Part shown: one piece after another, positions 30,068 to 41,017 of the stretch | Layout: each line of letters begins with the position of its first letter | Position numbering within the stretch: position 1 is the stretch's first letter | Source: an uncultured Opitutales bacterium | GTDB lineage: Bacteria > Verrucomicrobiota > Verrucomicrobiia > Opitutales > Seribacteraceae | Length of the DNA: 64,000 nucleotides | NCBI GenBank assembly: GCA_943787575.1 | Contig: CALSMY010000014.1 | Coordinates: forward strand, 1-64,000 | Direction of reading: 5' to 3' | Notes under the pieces: generated by a model | What the model saw: only the letters and a program-made list of their open reading frames with translations | Databases searched by the model: none | Told to the model about the DNA's origin: nothing | Made by a program: the position numbers and the translations under genes

Positions 30068-30843
30068 ACGGTTATTGGCACATATTAAAGCACGAGCTAT
30101 TTGGGCTTTTTATATCTCCATCAACCTATGTTGCCAGCTTCTATTTTCTCTCCCTGCTGGGCATTGGTTTTCGCTTTTTCATTGAAGGGTTTTCCAATAC
30201 TGCATGGATTCTCCCTCCCCTTTCATCCTTAGTCGTTGGATTGACCTTTGGGGCACCTGCACTTGTTCCATTCCTTACCATGCGATCATTTGCTGAAGAA
30301 AGAAGGCTGGGTACTCTTGAAACCCTGATGTCCGCTCCGGTTGGTTCTTTTGGTTTGGTGCTTGGAAAATGGACGGCTGCCCTCTTTTTCTTCCTCATTA
30401 TTTGTGCACTCGCTCTCTGCTTCCCACTTCTTCTGTGGTACGGATTCCCAGAACAAGCAGTAAGCTTGGGTTTTAACGAACTTGAGCACTGGATTGGCGG
30501 ATGTGCTTTTTTGGCCATCTTTGGAGCTAGTTTTACCGCGGTTGGAATTTTCGCTAGTTGTTTAACCAAAAATCAAATGGTTGCCGGCATGCTTACATTC
30601 ACTTTGCTTACTTTATACCTAGCAGCTATGGCTTTTACTTTTGGAGAACACCAAAATATCTCTTCCCCTTCTGACCTAAGCCAATTTCTTCAAGTTGGCT
30701 TAGGTTCTTTAAACCAGGGTTTAAATAAGGCTCAGCATTTTGCGGTTGGAATTATTGACCTCTCGACCCTACTGCATCAAGCCGTACTCACCTTTCTATT
30801 CCTCGGATTATCCACCTTGCAAGTTGAGAGGCTCAAGCACTAG
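30064..30843 (+). CDS. ABC transporter permease (GldF-like)
   Basis: ISPSTYVASFYFLSLLGIGFRFF..PFLTMRSFAEERRLGTLETLMSAPV, multiple TM segments. Confidence 0.87.
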   Translation: MNGYWHILKHELFGLFISPSTYVASFYFLSLLGIGFRFFIEGFSNTAWILPPLSSLVVGLTFGAPALVPFLTMRSFAEERRLGTLETLMSAPVGSFGLVLGKWTAALFFFLIICALALCFPLLLWYGFPEQAVSLGFNELEHWIGGCAFLAIFGASFTAVGIFASCLTKNQMVAGMLTFTLLTLYLAAMAFTFGEHQNISSPSDLSQFLQVGLGSLNQGLNKAQHFAVGIIDLSTLLHQAVLTFLFLGLSTLQVERLKH

Positions 30844-30846
30844 GCC

Positions 30847-32457
30847 ATGGATTTTAAACACGCTAAAAGAAACCGCAGGCTCGACCTATGGATTGTAGTA
30901 GTCTTACTCTTTAGCCTATCCTTTGGATTCAATTTTCTTGTCTCTGGTATAGATACTCAAATCGATCTGAGCCCTAATAAGAAATACAGCCTTTCTAGGG
31001 AAAGCCTTGCTCTATTAAATAAAATGGACCAACCGGTTGACCTGATCATTACTTTGCCGGAAAAAGCCAGCATGCCAAAGATAATTCAAAGGTTCACTCA
31101 TGACCTTGATTTGCTTTTGGATGCTTTTGAGAGAGCTGATACCCCCTTCCCGATTAGGGTCCACCGTATGGATGTTCACACTCCTCCGTCCCATGACAAT
31201 ATTTTGGACCGTTATAAAATAACCCAGCCAAACCTCGTACTTGCCGCTTCTCCACAAAATGGAACTCGTATTATTTTTAGATACAAAGATGAAAAAGGAA
31301 GTAATCCGTACGATTCCAGCCAAGCCTTTCGCTCAACCGAGTCCCTTGCTCGCCAAGCCATTTGGGAGGCGGGCTTTTATTCCGACTGGAAAGAGGTAAG
31401 GAATGGAGTCATGGAACCGGGAAAGTTCAGAGGAGAGGAAACACTCATGCGCTTTATCTTGGATTTAGCCAGCCCTGCCATGGAACGTAGGGTGATATAT
31501 TTCACCAGAGGTCACGGCGAATCGAGTCCACAAGACCTCGACCCGAGGGAAGGAAACTCGGTATTAAGAGGATTGATGGAGGATAGGAATATAAAAGTAG
31601 CTACGCTTGACTTGGGAACGATCGAAAGAATGCCTAATGATGCACTTGCTCTAGTCATTTCTGGGCCCAAAGCTATCTTTCAAGATAAAGAAGTTAAGCT
31701 TCTTCGAAATTTCTTAAATCAAAATCGGGGCCGAGTCTTGTTGGCTTTAGATCCAGTCGAGGAAATTGCACTGAGCGATCGTCCTGCTCTTGGATTACGC
31801 CCCTTACTTAAAGAATGGGGAATAAGATGTCATGATATGTTGGTTTTTGACCCCAAGAGGGAAAATTTTGATCTATTTTCTGGTGCCTATTTTTTAAGGA
31901 CTTACCAAAGAGAAGCTTCCCACCCAGTTGTTAAAAACTTGATGAACGAAGGTTTTTCAATTTTAGCAGATCGTTGCAGACCCGTGGAAATAGAAAATTC
32001 CACCCAGTCCCCCTTTGTGGGACAAGAGTTAATTTTTTCATCTCGAGATTCCTGGGCTCTTTCAAGTTGGACTGAAAGATCATTTCCTCCTGAAAAAAAT
32101 ACCCTGTTAGATTTAGCGGGACCAGTACCTGTACTTTCAGTTTCGCAGCCTAATCCTAAACAGGCATCTCAAGCAGGCTTAACTGCGGCAGGCAAATTAA
32201 TGGTTCTTGGCTCTTCGAAAATATTATCGAATGAAAAACTTCGCTCCGGCGCAGGTAATCAGGCACTGGCCCGCAACATCATTTATTGGATGGGTGAAAA
32301 CAATGAAATGTTGGATGTACCTCCAAGAATTTTACAATCTTACAGCGTTTCGATGTCCAAAAATGAGTTTGAACTTCTTTTTTATTACTTTGCCAGCGTA
32401 CCTCTTGTGGTTCTATTTAGCGGAGTTTTTGTGAGTTGGTTGAGAAAGGAATTATGA
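30847..32457 (+). CDS. GldG-like ABC-associated transmembrane protein
   Basis: TM near each end; DLSPNKKYSLSRESLALLNKMDQPVDLIITLPEKA; RVIYFTRGHGESSPQD; LLALDPV. Confidence 0.87.
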   Translation: MDFKHAKRNRRLDLWIVVVLLFSLSFGFNFLVSGIDTQIDLSPNKKYSLSRESLALLNKMDQPVDLIITLPEKASMPKIIQRFTHDLDLLLDAFERADTPFPIRVHRMDVHTPPSHDNILDRYKITQPNLVLAASPQNGTRIIFRYKDEKGSNPYDSSQAFRSTESLARQAIWEAGFYSDWKEVRNGVMEPGKFRGEETLMRFILDLASPAMERRVIYFTRGHGESSPQDLDPREGNSVLRGLMEDRNIKVATLDLGTIERMPNDALALVISGPKAIFQDKEVKLLRNFLNQNRGRVLLALDPVEEIALSDRPALGLRPLLKEWGIRCHDMLVFDPKRENFDLFSGAYFLRTYQREASHPVVKNLMNEGFSILADRCRPVEIENSTQSPFVGQELIFSSRDSWALSSWTERSFPPEKNTLLDLAGPVPVLSVSQPNPKQASQAGLTAAGKLMVLGSSKILSNEKLRSGAGNQALARNIIYWMGENNEMLDVPPRILQSYSVSMSKNEFELLFYYFASVPLVVLFSGVFVSWLRKEL

Positions 32458-32461
32458 ACAA

Positions 32462-34222
32462 ATGATCAAAAATCGAACTTTTCTACTCTTGGCGGCAAAT
32501 GTTTTGCTGGCCGTATTCATTGTATTAAATTTGGACGATGAGCCTTCATCCATAGGTAATATTGACAGTGATCTTTCTGAAATGATTGCCAACATGAATG
32601 AGATTGCAATTAGACAACCAGTCAGAGAGCAAGAAATTATCCTGAAAAAAAATCAAATGGATTGGTATCTCACTCAGCCCGTTTTCTGGCCCGTAGAACC
32701 AATCACATTGGCAAACCTTATTTCTAAAATCTCACACTTGGAGCCCACTTTTGTATGTGCAGTCGACGAGCTTTCAAGTAAAGGAGAAATTAAACAGGAC
32801 TATGGTTTTGATACGAATTCTTCCTCCCTTCAATTATCAGCTGGAAGCAAAACCTTGAATTTTACTTTAGGTGATATGACCAGGGATCAGAGTAGCCGTT
32901 TTTTAATGATCGAAAATTCAGAGGGGGAAGGAATTTGGCGAGCACCACGCCAAATTGAAGACCTATTAAACCAGACCACAGTTGATTGGACGACGCTTAC
33001 CTTTTGGGATACCCCCTTGTATGCAATTGAAGCGCTGAAAGTTGTTGAATTCAAAACCGATGAAGAAAATATTGAAACTGTTCTTACCAAGCCAAAGGAA
33101 AGCTGGGAGTTTTCATCGCCTATAAATGGACCTGCAAACAATGAAGAAGTTTCCTTACTGCTCCATAAAATTGTGTCCGAAAAACTAATTGGGTTTTCCG
33201 AGATTAAAGACGATCAGAATTTATCTAAACTTTTCGATATTTCTCTTCAAGCGATGGGAAAAACACATAGCGTGACACTTTTTCAATCTTCTCAAGATGA
33301 TGTTACTGAGTTACTGGCTTTGTTTTCAGGCAAAACACAAGCCTTCCGGGTACAGGGAGCATACGCTGAAATCTTCAAAGCTTTATCAACAAAACTTCGT
33401 GAGAAAAGATTGTTTAACCTAGAAATTGATCAAGTAAAAAGGCTTAGAATGGTCGAGGGGAATCGCTCACTGACCCTTCGGAAAAACGACATGAACTCTT
33501 GGGTTGGTTTGGAAGATAATGGAACTGACTCTTTCACATTCCAAGCTGATCTTTCTGTTATTGTAGAACTAATTCACAATTTAAATATGGTTGAAGTGAA
33601 GGACTTTATTCTTTTTAGCCCAGATCAGTCAGCTTTTCGCATGCATGGTTTTGAGCAACCTCAATTAAAACTTGAGATCGAGCAAATGGATACAACCCGT
33701 CAAAATTTATTGATCAGTAAATCTAATATCGAGTCCTCATTATGGAATACCTACATTACTGAACAGGCATTGATTTGTTTGGTTAACACGCAATGGAATG
33801 AACTTATATCCACGCGAGCCATTAATTTTAAAAACCGCGAGCTTTTACCTGATCAATTCATTTCCGACCGCGTAGTTCTAAATTCTATTACAGAAAAAGA
33901 AAATCTTCATATTTTCTCTTACGAAACGGATGGTGAAGCATATGATAGAATTATGGAGTTCCAAGCTGAGTCATTCATTGAACTTTCTTATAATGATGAA
34001 GGCGTATGGGTGGAGGGAGATTGGCTACCGTGGAAATATTCAGTTGAATTCCAGAACAATGCCGAAAATGGTGTTAATTCGATCCTTTTTAATTTAACTG
34101 ACCGATACGGGGCCACGAAATGGTTTGCGGGCTCTCCAGAGCTTGGGCTTGTCTGCAATTTACCAATATCAGTGATTGATGAATTATCAAAGGGGTTGAA
34201 TTCAAAACCTCTTGAACCTTAA
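32462..34222 (+). CDS. DUF4340-type protein
   Basis: N-terminal TM followed by repeated W-L-T-x-P / L-x-L-G-D motifs; directly follows gldG-like gene. Confidence 0.7.
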   Translation: MIKNRTFLLLAANVLLAVFIVLNLDDEPSSIGNIDSDLSEMIANMNEIAIRQPVREQEIILKKNQMDWYLTQPVFWPVEPITLANLISKISHLEPTFVCAVDELSSKGEIKQDYGFDTNSSSLQLSAGSKTLNFTLGDMTRDQSSRFLMIENSEGEGIWRAPRQIEDLLNQTTVDWTTLTFWDTPLYAIEALKVVEFKTDEENIETVLTKPKESWEFSSPINGPANNEEVSLLLHKIVSEKLIGFSEIKDDQNLSKLFDISLQAMGKTHSVTLFQSSQDDVTELLALFSGKTQAFRVQGAYAEIFKALSTKLREKRLFNLEIDQVKRLRMVEGNRSLTLRKNDMNSWVGLEDNGTDSFTFQADLSVIVELIHNLNMVEVKDFILFSPDQSAFRMHGFEQPQLKLEIEQMDTTRQNLLISKSNIESSLWNTYITEQALICLVNTQWNELISTRAINFKNRELLPDQFISDRVVLNSITEKENLHIFSYETDGEAYDRIMEFQAESFIELSYNDEGVWVEGDWLPWKYSVEFQNNAENGVNSILFNLTDRYGATKWFAGSPELGLVCNLPISVIDELSKGLNSKPLEP

Positions 34223-34238
34223 AGCCTGCAGCTTCTAG

Positions 34239-36927
34239 ATGAAGCCTGTGCGTGCATATGCCTCCCTTTATAGAGTGAGAAACAAAGTAAATTTGCTTCT
34301 CTTCATCTGTTTACTCGCACAAATATTTTTTCTTTTGACCGGTTCGCAACGGATACCATTACCAAGTAGATTTGTAGAAGTTTTGGTAAATTCATTTTTG
34401 CCGAATGATATCCTTGTAAAATTAGAAAGACCCGAAATCCTTGGATTTTCTGAACTTGAATGTGGGAAAGCAGAAATCTGGGCAAAAGGTTCTAATCTTT
34501 TAGAAATTAAAGACCTCTCAATTTCTCTCAATCCATCCGGTGCCATTAATAGGGCCCTTTTTTCAATCAATAAAATCAAGTTTTCCTCAGCTAATTTTTT
34601 AAAAGAAGACAAAGCAGGTCCAGTAATTGAAATTAAGGAATTTTCATTAAAAAATCGATCACTGGAAGAAACATTATTTCTCAAGGGAAATATTATTTTG
34701 GGTTCATTACAGTCATCTATTCATCTTGAAGTAAAAAAAATGAGTAGAATTTTCCACCAAGGTTTTGGGCAGAAGCAAAAACCAATACCTCTGGAGAAAT
34801 TTCTAGAACATGCATTCGCCTTTAAGAAAAACCTTTTACTTATGGAATGAGAAATTCCCAGTCGTTCATGTGGATACACGAGGAGTAGTTAATGGTCAAA
34901 TGGGCGAAGTTTTAATTTCACAACATAATAGTGAGGACAAAAAAATAAAAGACATGTTAGCAAGACTTTCATGGAATAAAGCCGAAAGAAACAAGCACCT
35001 GACAGTCGCATCTCTTGAGGTAACTGCTGATTCCATAAATCTTAATAATGCAGGCATTGAATTAAGTTTTTTAAAGCCATATATAAAAGCAAATAGTCTT
35101 ATTAACCTGGAAACTCTCGAGATTCCAGAAACAGATTTACTTGCATCATTCCAAAATCTTTTCTTGGAGGGTAAAATTTCTGGTAACCTCGACGAAATGT
35201 ACATCTACTACATGGGCGAAGGAAATTCTACCGATGTCCAGGTTTTATCAGACACAAATAAAACAAGGATTAGTCTAAATGCTCGAAAAAAATCTAACAA
35301 ATGGGGACTAAAAGGTTCGATGAAACTCATCCCTAAAAACTTCGATCTTTTTTGCGACCTTCCGCAGGGAAATCTTAAAGTTTTAGATGGTGAAAAGTTC
35401 AGTCTTCACTTTTGGAGCAACCCCACTCCTACGAGACAAAAACAACCTGTACAATTCTTACTTAACGCAAAAAATTTCTCTGTCCTGGAAACTCCACCAG
35501 GTAAATTTCATGCAGTTGGAGAAATTGCAGAAGATTTTACTGTTTGGGTAAACCAAGCCCATGGAAATCTTGGAAAGAGTAAGGTTACTGGAAAATATCT
35601 TCAAAAATGGAATCCTCACAGGTACAGATTTTTAATTGACGGAACTTGCCACCCTCCAGACATAAATAATTGGTTAGGGCTTTGGTGGAAACCAATCTGG
35701 GAAGATTTTTTATTCTCAGACACTATTCCAAAAGGTAATTTCTCGATTTCTGGGATTTGGGCTGGTCCACCAGGGAATTCACTTACAAAGGGCTGGATAA
35801 AAACGGAAAAATTAGGATACAGAGGCTTTGAACTCGATCGTTCATCAATCCAGGTTGAGGTCGATAAAACATCAACGCGTTTAAAAGCAAAGAATATAAA
35901 ACATGGGTACGGACAGGCGACTGGCACTTTAGTTCTCCCGAGAACTCTAGAGAAATCCAACTTATCTATGAATTTCTCCTTTAAGGGTGACTATCCAGTG
36001 AACCAAGCCAAAGAAGTCCTTGGAGATGAGGTTTACCAAGTTATATCCGATGTCAACGCAACCGTAGTTTATTGCGAGGCAACCGGGGAAATTTACGAAG
36101 AACAAAAGAACAATGAAAAGGATAAAAATGTTTCTTGGTACAAGGTCTACCTTTCTTCAAATCAACCTTTTTCATATTCGGGAATCGAACTTGATTATGC
36201 TCGTGGGAGCATTAATAGCTCAGAAGGGCTGACCAAGGTTAATTTTGATAAAATTGGAATCGCTGGCGGAGAGGGTACGCTGTCTGCTATTAAAAATTCT
36301 GAGAAAACCGATCACATTAGCTTAGACATTGAGCTTAAAAATGCTGACCGAAACCGACTGACTCGAAGCTTAATGAAAAGTTCACACCTGCAAGACCAAG
36401 AAGTTGAAGATGCTGATCAGGTTGAGAGTAACATTTACCCAGAAGACTCGGAAGAAGGTGGCCGTATCGATTTCTCACTACAAGCTGAAGGGCCTTTATC
36501 TGAACCCAGGCATTTTGAAGGAAGTGGAAACTTTGATTTTTATGATGTAGAGATTGGAACGATGCATCTTCTAGGAGGGATAAGATCAAAACTGGGAGCA
36601 TTTAATCTGCCGTTGCCATCAGATGCCCTAAGTTTTAATCGCTTAAATGCTCCATTTCTTCTGGATCACGACCGGATTCTTTTCGACCAAGCAACCCTAT
36701 CCGGTCCCTTGTCCACTTTCGACGCCAAAGGTGAAGTAAACTGGGTTAATTCGGATGTCGACTTACTGGCAGATTTAAAATTGGCAGGAAATTTAAAGAT
36801 TCCAGTATTGAAACAACTTGTAAATTTAGCCGACCCTCTATCCAGGCTAAGTACATTGAAAATTAAAGGTGACTGGGAAAACCCTGAGTGGACTATTCAT
36901 CTCAAAACCAATCCCTTGAAGCGTTAA
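34239..36927 (+). CDS. AsmA/DUF3971-like large envelope protein, frameshifted at about 34840
   Basis: 34239..34850 has N-terminal TM plus LVNSFLPNDILVKLERPEI; 34810..36927 continues with an AsmA-like C-terminus (LLGGIRSKLGAFNLPLPSDALSFNRLNAPFLLDHDRILFDQATLSGPLSTFDAKGEV). Confidence 0.65.
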
Positions 36928-36932
36928 TTCTA

Positions 36933-36960
36933 TTGTTTTTGAAGAATCCAACAAAAACAA
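36933..36960 (+). terminator. Possible terminator/dyad: TTGTTTTTG-N10-CAAAAACAA
   Basis: 9-bp perfect inverted repeat just after the AsmA-like stop; A/T-rich and therefore weak. Confidence 0.35.
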
Positions 36961-37031
36961 GCATTGCATGTAGTTCCAAATCAGCTTTGATAAAGGGAAC
37001 ATGATAATCTTCAAATTAGGAGGACCATAGA

Positions 37032-37499
37032 TTGGACTTAAGCGAGCTAAAAGGAATTGTTTCATTAATGCAAAAATCGGATCTCACAGAACTTGAGATA
37101 GAAGTAAAGGACTTGAAGCTAAGGCTATCTCGTCCAGGATCTAACCAAGGCTCGGTTTCCCATCGGGAAGTTGTGGTTCATCCGCAACCGATTCAGGCAC
37201 AGCCTCTTGATACTCCTGCATCTAGCAAACCCACAGATGCAACAAAAGATAAGGAAGACGCCAATTCATTTGTATCTCCGATGGTTGGAACATTTTACCG
37301 GCGTCCCTCTCCGGAAGATCCAGAATTTGTTAAAGTTGGAGATAAAATCAAAAAAGGCGATGTCTTGTGCATTATAGAGGCAATGAAAGTAATGAATGAA
37401 ATTCAATCTGATGTTTCAGGTGAACTTTTAGAAATCTTAGTCGAAGACGGCGTGAGCGTTGAGTTTGGCCAGGCTTTGTATAAGATCCGCCCATCCTAA
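37032..37499 (+). CDS. accB: Acetyl-CoA carboxylase biotin carboxyl carrier protein
   Basis: [51 protein letters not shown] before TTG start. Confidence 0.96.
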   Translation: MDLSELKGIVSLMQKSDLTELEIEVKDLKLRLSRPGSNQGSVSHREVVVHPQPIQAQPLDTPASSKPTDATKDKEDANSFVSPMVGTFYRRPSPEDPEFVKVGDKIKKGDVLCIIEAMKVMNEIQSDVSGELLEILVEDGVSVEFGQALYKIRPS

Positions 37500-37506
37500 T
37501 TTCCCC

Positions 37507-38880
37507 ATGATTCGAAAGATCCTCATTGCCAACAGGGGAGAAATCGCCCTTCGCATTGTCCGAGCTTGCCGTGAACTAGGCATTCAAACGCTGGCAGTTT
37601 ATTCGGAAGCCGATGAACAGTCGCTTCATGTGCAACTTGCAGATGAAGCAATTTGTATTGGCCCAGCTTCAGGAGCTGAAAGTTATCTCCGAGCAGACCG
37701 CATATTAAGTGCTGCTGAAATTGCTGATGTCGATGCAATTCATCCCGGATACGGTTTCTTATCGGAAAACGAAGAATTTGCCGAGCAATGTGCCTCATGC
37801 AATATCAATTTCATAGGTCCTAAGGCTGAGACTATTGGTAAAATGGGAGATAAAGCAATGGCACGCGAAACCGTCAGCAAAGCTGGTGTCCCTATCATTC
37901 CCGGAAGCGATGGGCCTATTGAGAATGAAAAAGATGCGATTAAGGTTGCTCAAAAAATTGGCTTCCCGGTTATTATAAAAGCTGTTGCAGGAGGTGGTGG
38001 ACGCGGAATGCGAATAGCCCACAACGCGGTAAGCTTTGCTAAGGAATTTCAATCTGCTCGCTTGGAAGCTACCAAAGCTTTTGGTAATGGTGCCCTTTAT
38101 GTTGAAAAATATTTGGAGAATCCAAGGCATATCGAATTTCAGGTATTAGCGGACAAACATGGAAATGTTATCCACCTTGGTGAAAGAGATTGTTCTGTGC
38201 AAAGAAGACACCAAAAAGTCATCGAAGAAGCACCCTCCCCCTTCCTTGATAAAAATTTACGTACCCGCATGGGAAAAGCGGCAATTAAGGCAACCAACGC
38301 AGCAGATTACGTAAATGCCGGCACCATCGAATTCTTAGTCGATTCAAAAGGAAATTTTTATTTTATCGAGATGAACACCCGCATTCAGGTGGAACATGCA
38401 GTTACTGAAGAAGTTACGGGCATCGATTTAATTAAAGAACAAATTAATATAGCCTCAGGAAATCGCCTCAGCATATCTCAAAAAGAAATCACATTTGATA
38501 AGCACGCCATCGAATGTCGTATTTGTGCAGAAAACCCGTCTAATGGATTTGCCCCATCCCCTGGAACCATTGGCCTTTATTATGCCCCTGGCGGACACGG
38601 TGTGCGTGTAGACTCCCATGTTTATGGTGGTTACACAGTTTCCCCTTACTACGACAGCATGATTGCCAAGCTTGTTACCTATGGCAGAACGCGAAAAATT
38701 GCACTGGATAGAATGTACCGGGCACTCAGCGAATATATAATTCGGGGAATTGATACAAATATCGAATTCCTCAAGGCTATAGTATTGGATCCAGGCTTCC
38801 GCCAAGGTGAGGCTACCACTTCATATGTGGAAGAATTTTTGGCCCGGGCACCCAAAGATGTTTTTAAAAAATCTCAGTAG
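37507..38880 (+). CDS. accC: Acetyl-CoA carboxylase biotin carboxylase
   Basis: [57 protein letters not shown]. Confidence 0.97.
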   Translation: MIRKILIANRGEIALRIVRACRELGIQTLAVYSEADEQSLHVQLADEAICIGPASGAESYLRADRILSAAEIADVDAIHPGYGFLSENEEFAEQCASCNINFIGPKAETIGKMGDKAMARETVSKAGVPIIPGSDGPIENEKDAIKVAQKIGFPVIIKAVAGGGGRGMRIAHNAVSFAKEFQSARLEATKAFGNGALYVEKYLENPRHIEFQVLADKHGNVIHLGERDCSVQRRHQKVIEEAPSPFLDKNLRTRMGKAAIKATNAADYVNAGTIEFLVDSKGNFYFIEMNTRIQVEHAVTEEVTGIDLIKEQINIASGNRLSISQKEITFDKHAIECRICAENPSNGFAPSPGTIGLYYAPGGHGVRVDSHVYGGYTVSPYYDSMIAKLVTYGRTRKIALDRMYRALSEYIIRGIDTNIEFLKAIVLDPGFRQGEATTSYVEEFLARAPKDVFKKSQ

Positions 38881-38892
38881 GAGAAAATCAGC

Positions 38893-39348
38893 ATGACTAA
38901 AAAGAAAACAAATTCAGATTCTGAAGAAAGCATTCCAACCTTCTCAGAAGAAAGCGGGAACTTAGGAACCATTCGAATTAATCACAGTGTGGTTGCTGGC
39001 ATTGTAAGGCTTGCTACCCAATCGGTAAAAGGCGTTATTAATGTTGGCGGAGCAGGTGTAGTGGAAGGCTTGACTGATTTTTTCGCCAAAAAAGAATCGG
39101 AGCGCGGAGTATCGGTCACAGAAGGAGATGACGGAACTTATCAAATCGAAGTCCGAGTCGTTTTAAGGTTTGGAGTAGACCTTGCCAAAACAGGTGCCCT
39201 AATCCAAGAAGCGATTCGTGATCAAATCCTTTCAATGACTGGTAATCATGCATCTGTAATTGATGTCGTCATTGATGATATTAAACAAGAGAATCTAGAT
39301 CGGGATGAGGATGGTGAGGATACCTGGTCTGGCCCTGATTCCGAATAA
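38893..39348 (+). CDS. Asp23/Gls24 (DUF322) family protein, YqhY-like
   Basis: GTIRINHSVVAGIVRLATQSVKGVINVGGAGVVEGLTDFFAKKESERGVSVTEGDDGTYQIEVRVVLRFGVDL. Confidence 0.88.
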   Translation: MTKKKTNSDSEESIPTFSEESGNLGTIRINHSVVAGIVRLATQSVKGVINVGGAGVVEGLTDFFAKKESERGVSVTEGDDGTYQIEVRVVLRFGVDLAKTGALIQEAIRDQILSMTGNHASVIDVVIDDIKQENLDRDEDGEDTWSGPDSE

Positions 39349-39351
39349 CTT

Positions 39352-39792
39352 GTGTCGATACTTATTCAGATTCAAGACTACCTGAGTCTTGATTCAAGTG
39401 AGGCAATTGCATCCCCTGTTTTTTGGTATTCACTTGCTGTAACCTTTATACTTTTTATCACATGGTGGTTTCTTAGACTTGGAAAGCCTGAACTCGTCTC
39501 AGTATTTTCCGACGAAGAAGGTGCTGTGCAAATTACTCCTCAAGCGTTGAGGGAATTGGTTCGCAAATCTTGTTCGAGCATTCCAGGAGTACATTCACCA
39601 GCTACCAAGATTTATAAAAAATCAAATGTAATTCGTCTATTAGTTCGTTTAAGGGTGGAACCGGATTGCAAGGTTAAGGAAGTTAGGTCTCAACTCCGAG
39701 AAAAACTAGAGCATGTAATGATTGAAAATTTAAACTTTTCCAATTTTGGCGGTGTCGATGTTATTATTCGTGGCTTTCAAGACCCTAAATAG
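39352..39792 (+). CDS. Membrane-anchored Asp23-like protein (AmaP-like)
   Basis: One N-terminal TM, then GAVQITPQALRELVRKSCSSIPGVHSPATKIYKKSNVIRLLVRLRVEPDCKVKEVRSQLREKLEHVM. Confidence 0.65.
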   Translation: MSILIQIQDYLSLDSSEAIASPVFWYSLAVTFILFITWWFLRLGKPELVSVFSDEEGAVQITPQALRELVRKSCSSIPGVHSPATKIYKKSNVIRLLVRLRVEPDCKVKEVRSQLREKLEHVMIENLNFSNFGGVDVIIRGFQDPK

Positions 39793-39824
39793 TTCAACAA
39801 TCCTATAGCAATATATGGCTGAGC

Positions 39825-40931
39825 TTATTTTTTCCCCGCTGCTTTAATTCTGCCTAGAACAGGTAATCCCAAGTCCAATTGGATTTCATTATTTCTAAGC
39901 ATAGCTCTCCATCCTTTTAGGCTAAGATTTGTCGATGCAGAAGCATCTATTAGTGCAGTCCCCATCGGCTTTTTGAGCAGAGGGGAGTATCCACCTGACA
40001 AAACCGATCCAACTTCATTTCCATTCGGGCATTTAATTACACATCCATGACGGGGAATTCTTCGATCATCTACCAAATAATGAATTACCCGCTGGGATGG
40101 ACCATTTTCTCTTTCAAAACTTAATGAATTTAAACCACAAAAGTTTTGTTTTTTCCAACCAACAACCCAGGAAAGACCGGCTTTGACCGGAGAAATTTCC
40201 GGAGAAAGTTCATGGCCGTGTAAAGGAAAGCCTGCTTCCAAGCGTAGACTATCACGGGCGGCAAGACCAACCCAGGGCACATGGAACTGCTCCATTGCAT
40301 CAGCCCAGATTTCCAACTCAGGTGGAGAACAATAAATTTCAAAGCCATCTTCTCCCGTATATCCTGATCTGGCCAAAATTGTTTTTTGCCCCATCCAATT
40401 ACCCTCAAGAAAGCTCATTTTGGTAAGTTTGCTTAAGTCCTGATCAATGATTTGACTGAGTATCTTTTCAGAAGATGGCCCTTGCAAAGCGAGCTGTCCA
40501 AATGAGGAAGTCAAATTGTGAACTGAGCAATTAAATCCCAATGAACGCTCTACCAAAGTGTTGTAATCATCCTCTACATTGGATGCATTAACACAGAGGA
40601 AAAAATGGTCATTCTTTAGACGATAAACTAAAAGGTCATCCAGTGTGCCTCCATGTTCGTTACAAAGAAGACTGTATTGTGCCTGCCCCACTGAGCATTT
40701 GTTCAAATCATTGGTAAGGGCGAAATTTAGAAATTCCAAGGACTGAGGACCAGAAACCTCAATTTCTCCCATGTGTGAAACATCAAACAATCCGACATTT
40801 TCTCTTACGCTTAAATGCTCATCTATTGAACTTCGGTATGAAACCGGCATATCCCAGCCTGCAAACGGAGTGAATTTCGCCCCGTTCTTCTTGTGACGAT
40901 TGTAAAGAGTGAGTTTTTTTAAGTCTGTCAT
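39825..40931 (-). CDS. gcvT: Glycine cleavage system T protein (aminomethyltransferase)
   Basis: LYNRHKKNGAKFTPFAGWDMPVSYRSSIDEHLSVRENVGLFDVSHMGEIEVSG; internal Met at 40931 is the likely start. Confidence 0.94.
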   Translation of the reverse strand: MTDLKKLTLYNRHKKNGAKFTPFAGWDMPVSYRSSIDEHLSVRENVGLFDVSHMGEIEVSGPQSLEFLNFALTNDLNKCSVGQAQYSLLCNEHGGTLDDLLVYRLKNDHFFLCVNASNVEDDYNTLVERSLGFNCSVHNLTSSFGQLALQGPSSEKILSQIIDQDLSKLTKMSFLEGNWMGQKTILARSGYTGEDGFEIYCSPPELEIWADAMEQFHVPWVGLAARDSLRLEAGFPLHGHELSPEISPVKAGLSWVVGWKKQNFCGLNSLSFERENGPSQRVIHYLVDDRRIPRHGCVIKCPNGNEVGSVLSGGYSPLLKKPMGTALIDASASTNLSLKGWRAMLRNNEIQLDLGLPVLGRIKAAGKK

Positions 40932-41017
40932 TTTCAAAGCTTGCCAAATCCGGCAGATGAGTAGTTTGTAATAGGGATGAGCTACTGCTCTGTCAAAGTA
41001 CAAGAAATGATTTTTGA

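Noticed and set aside
30141-30569. 142-aa minus-strand ORF
   Set aside because: Antisense to the GldF-like permease, no independent signal.
29018-32457. Complete gliding-motility system
   Set aside because: Only GldA/F/G-like genes are present; other gld/spr genes are not visible in the window.
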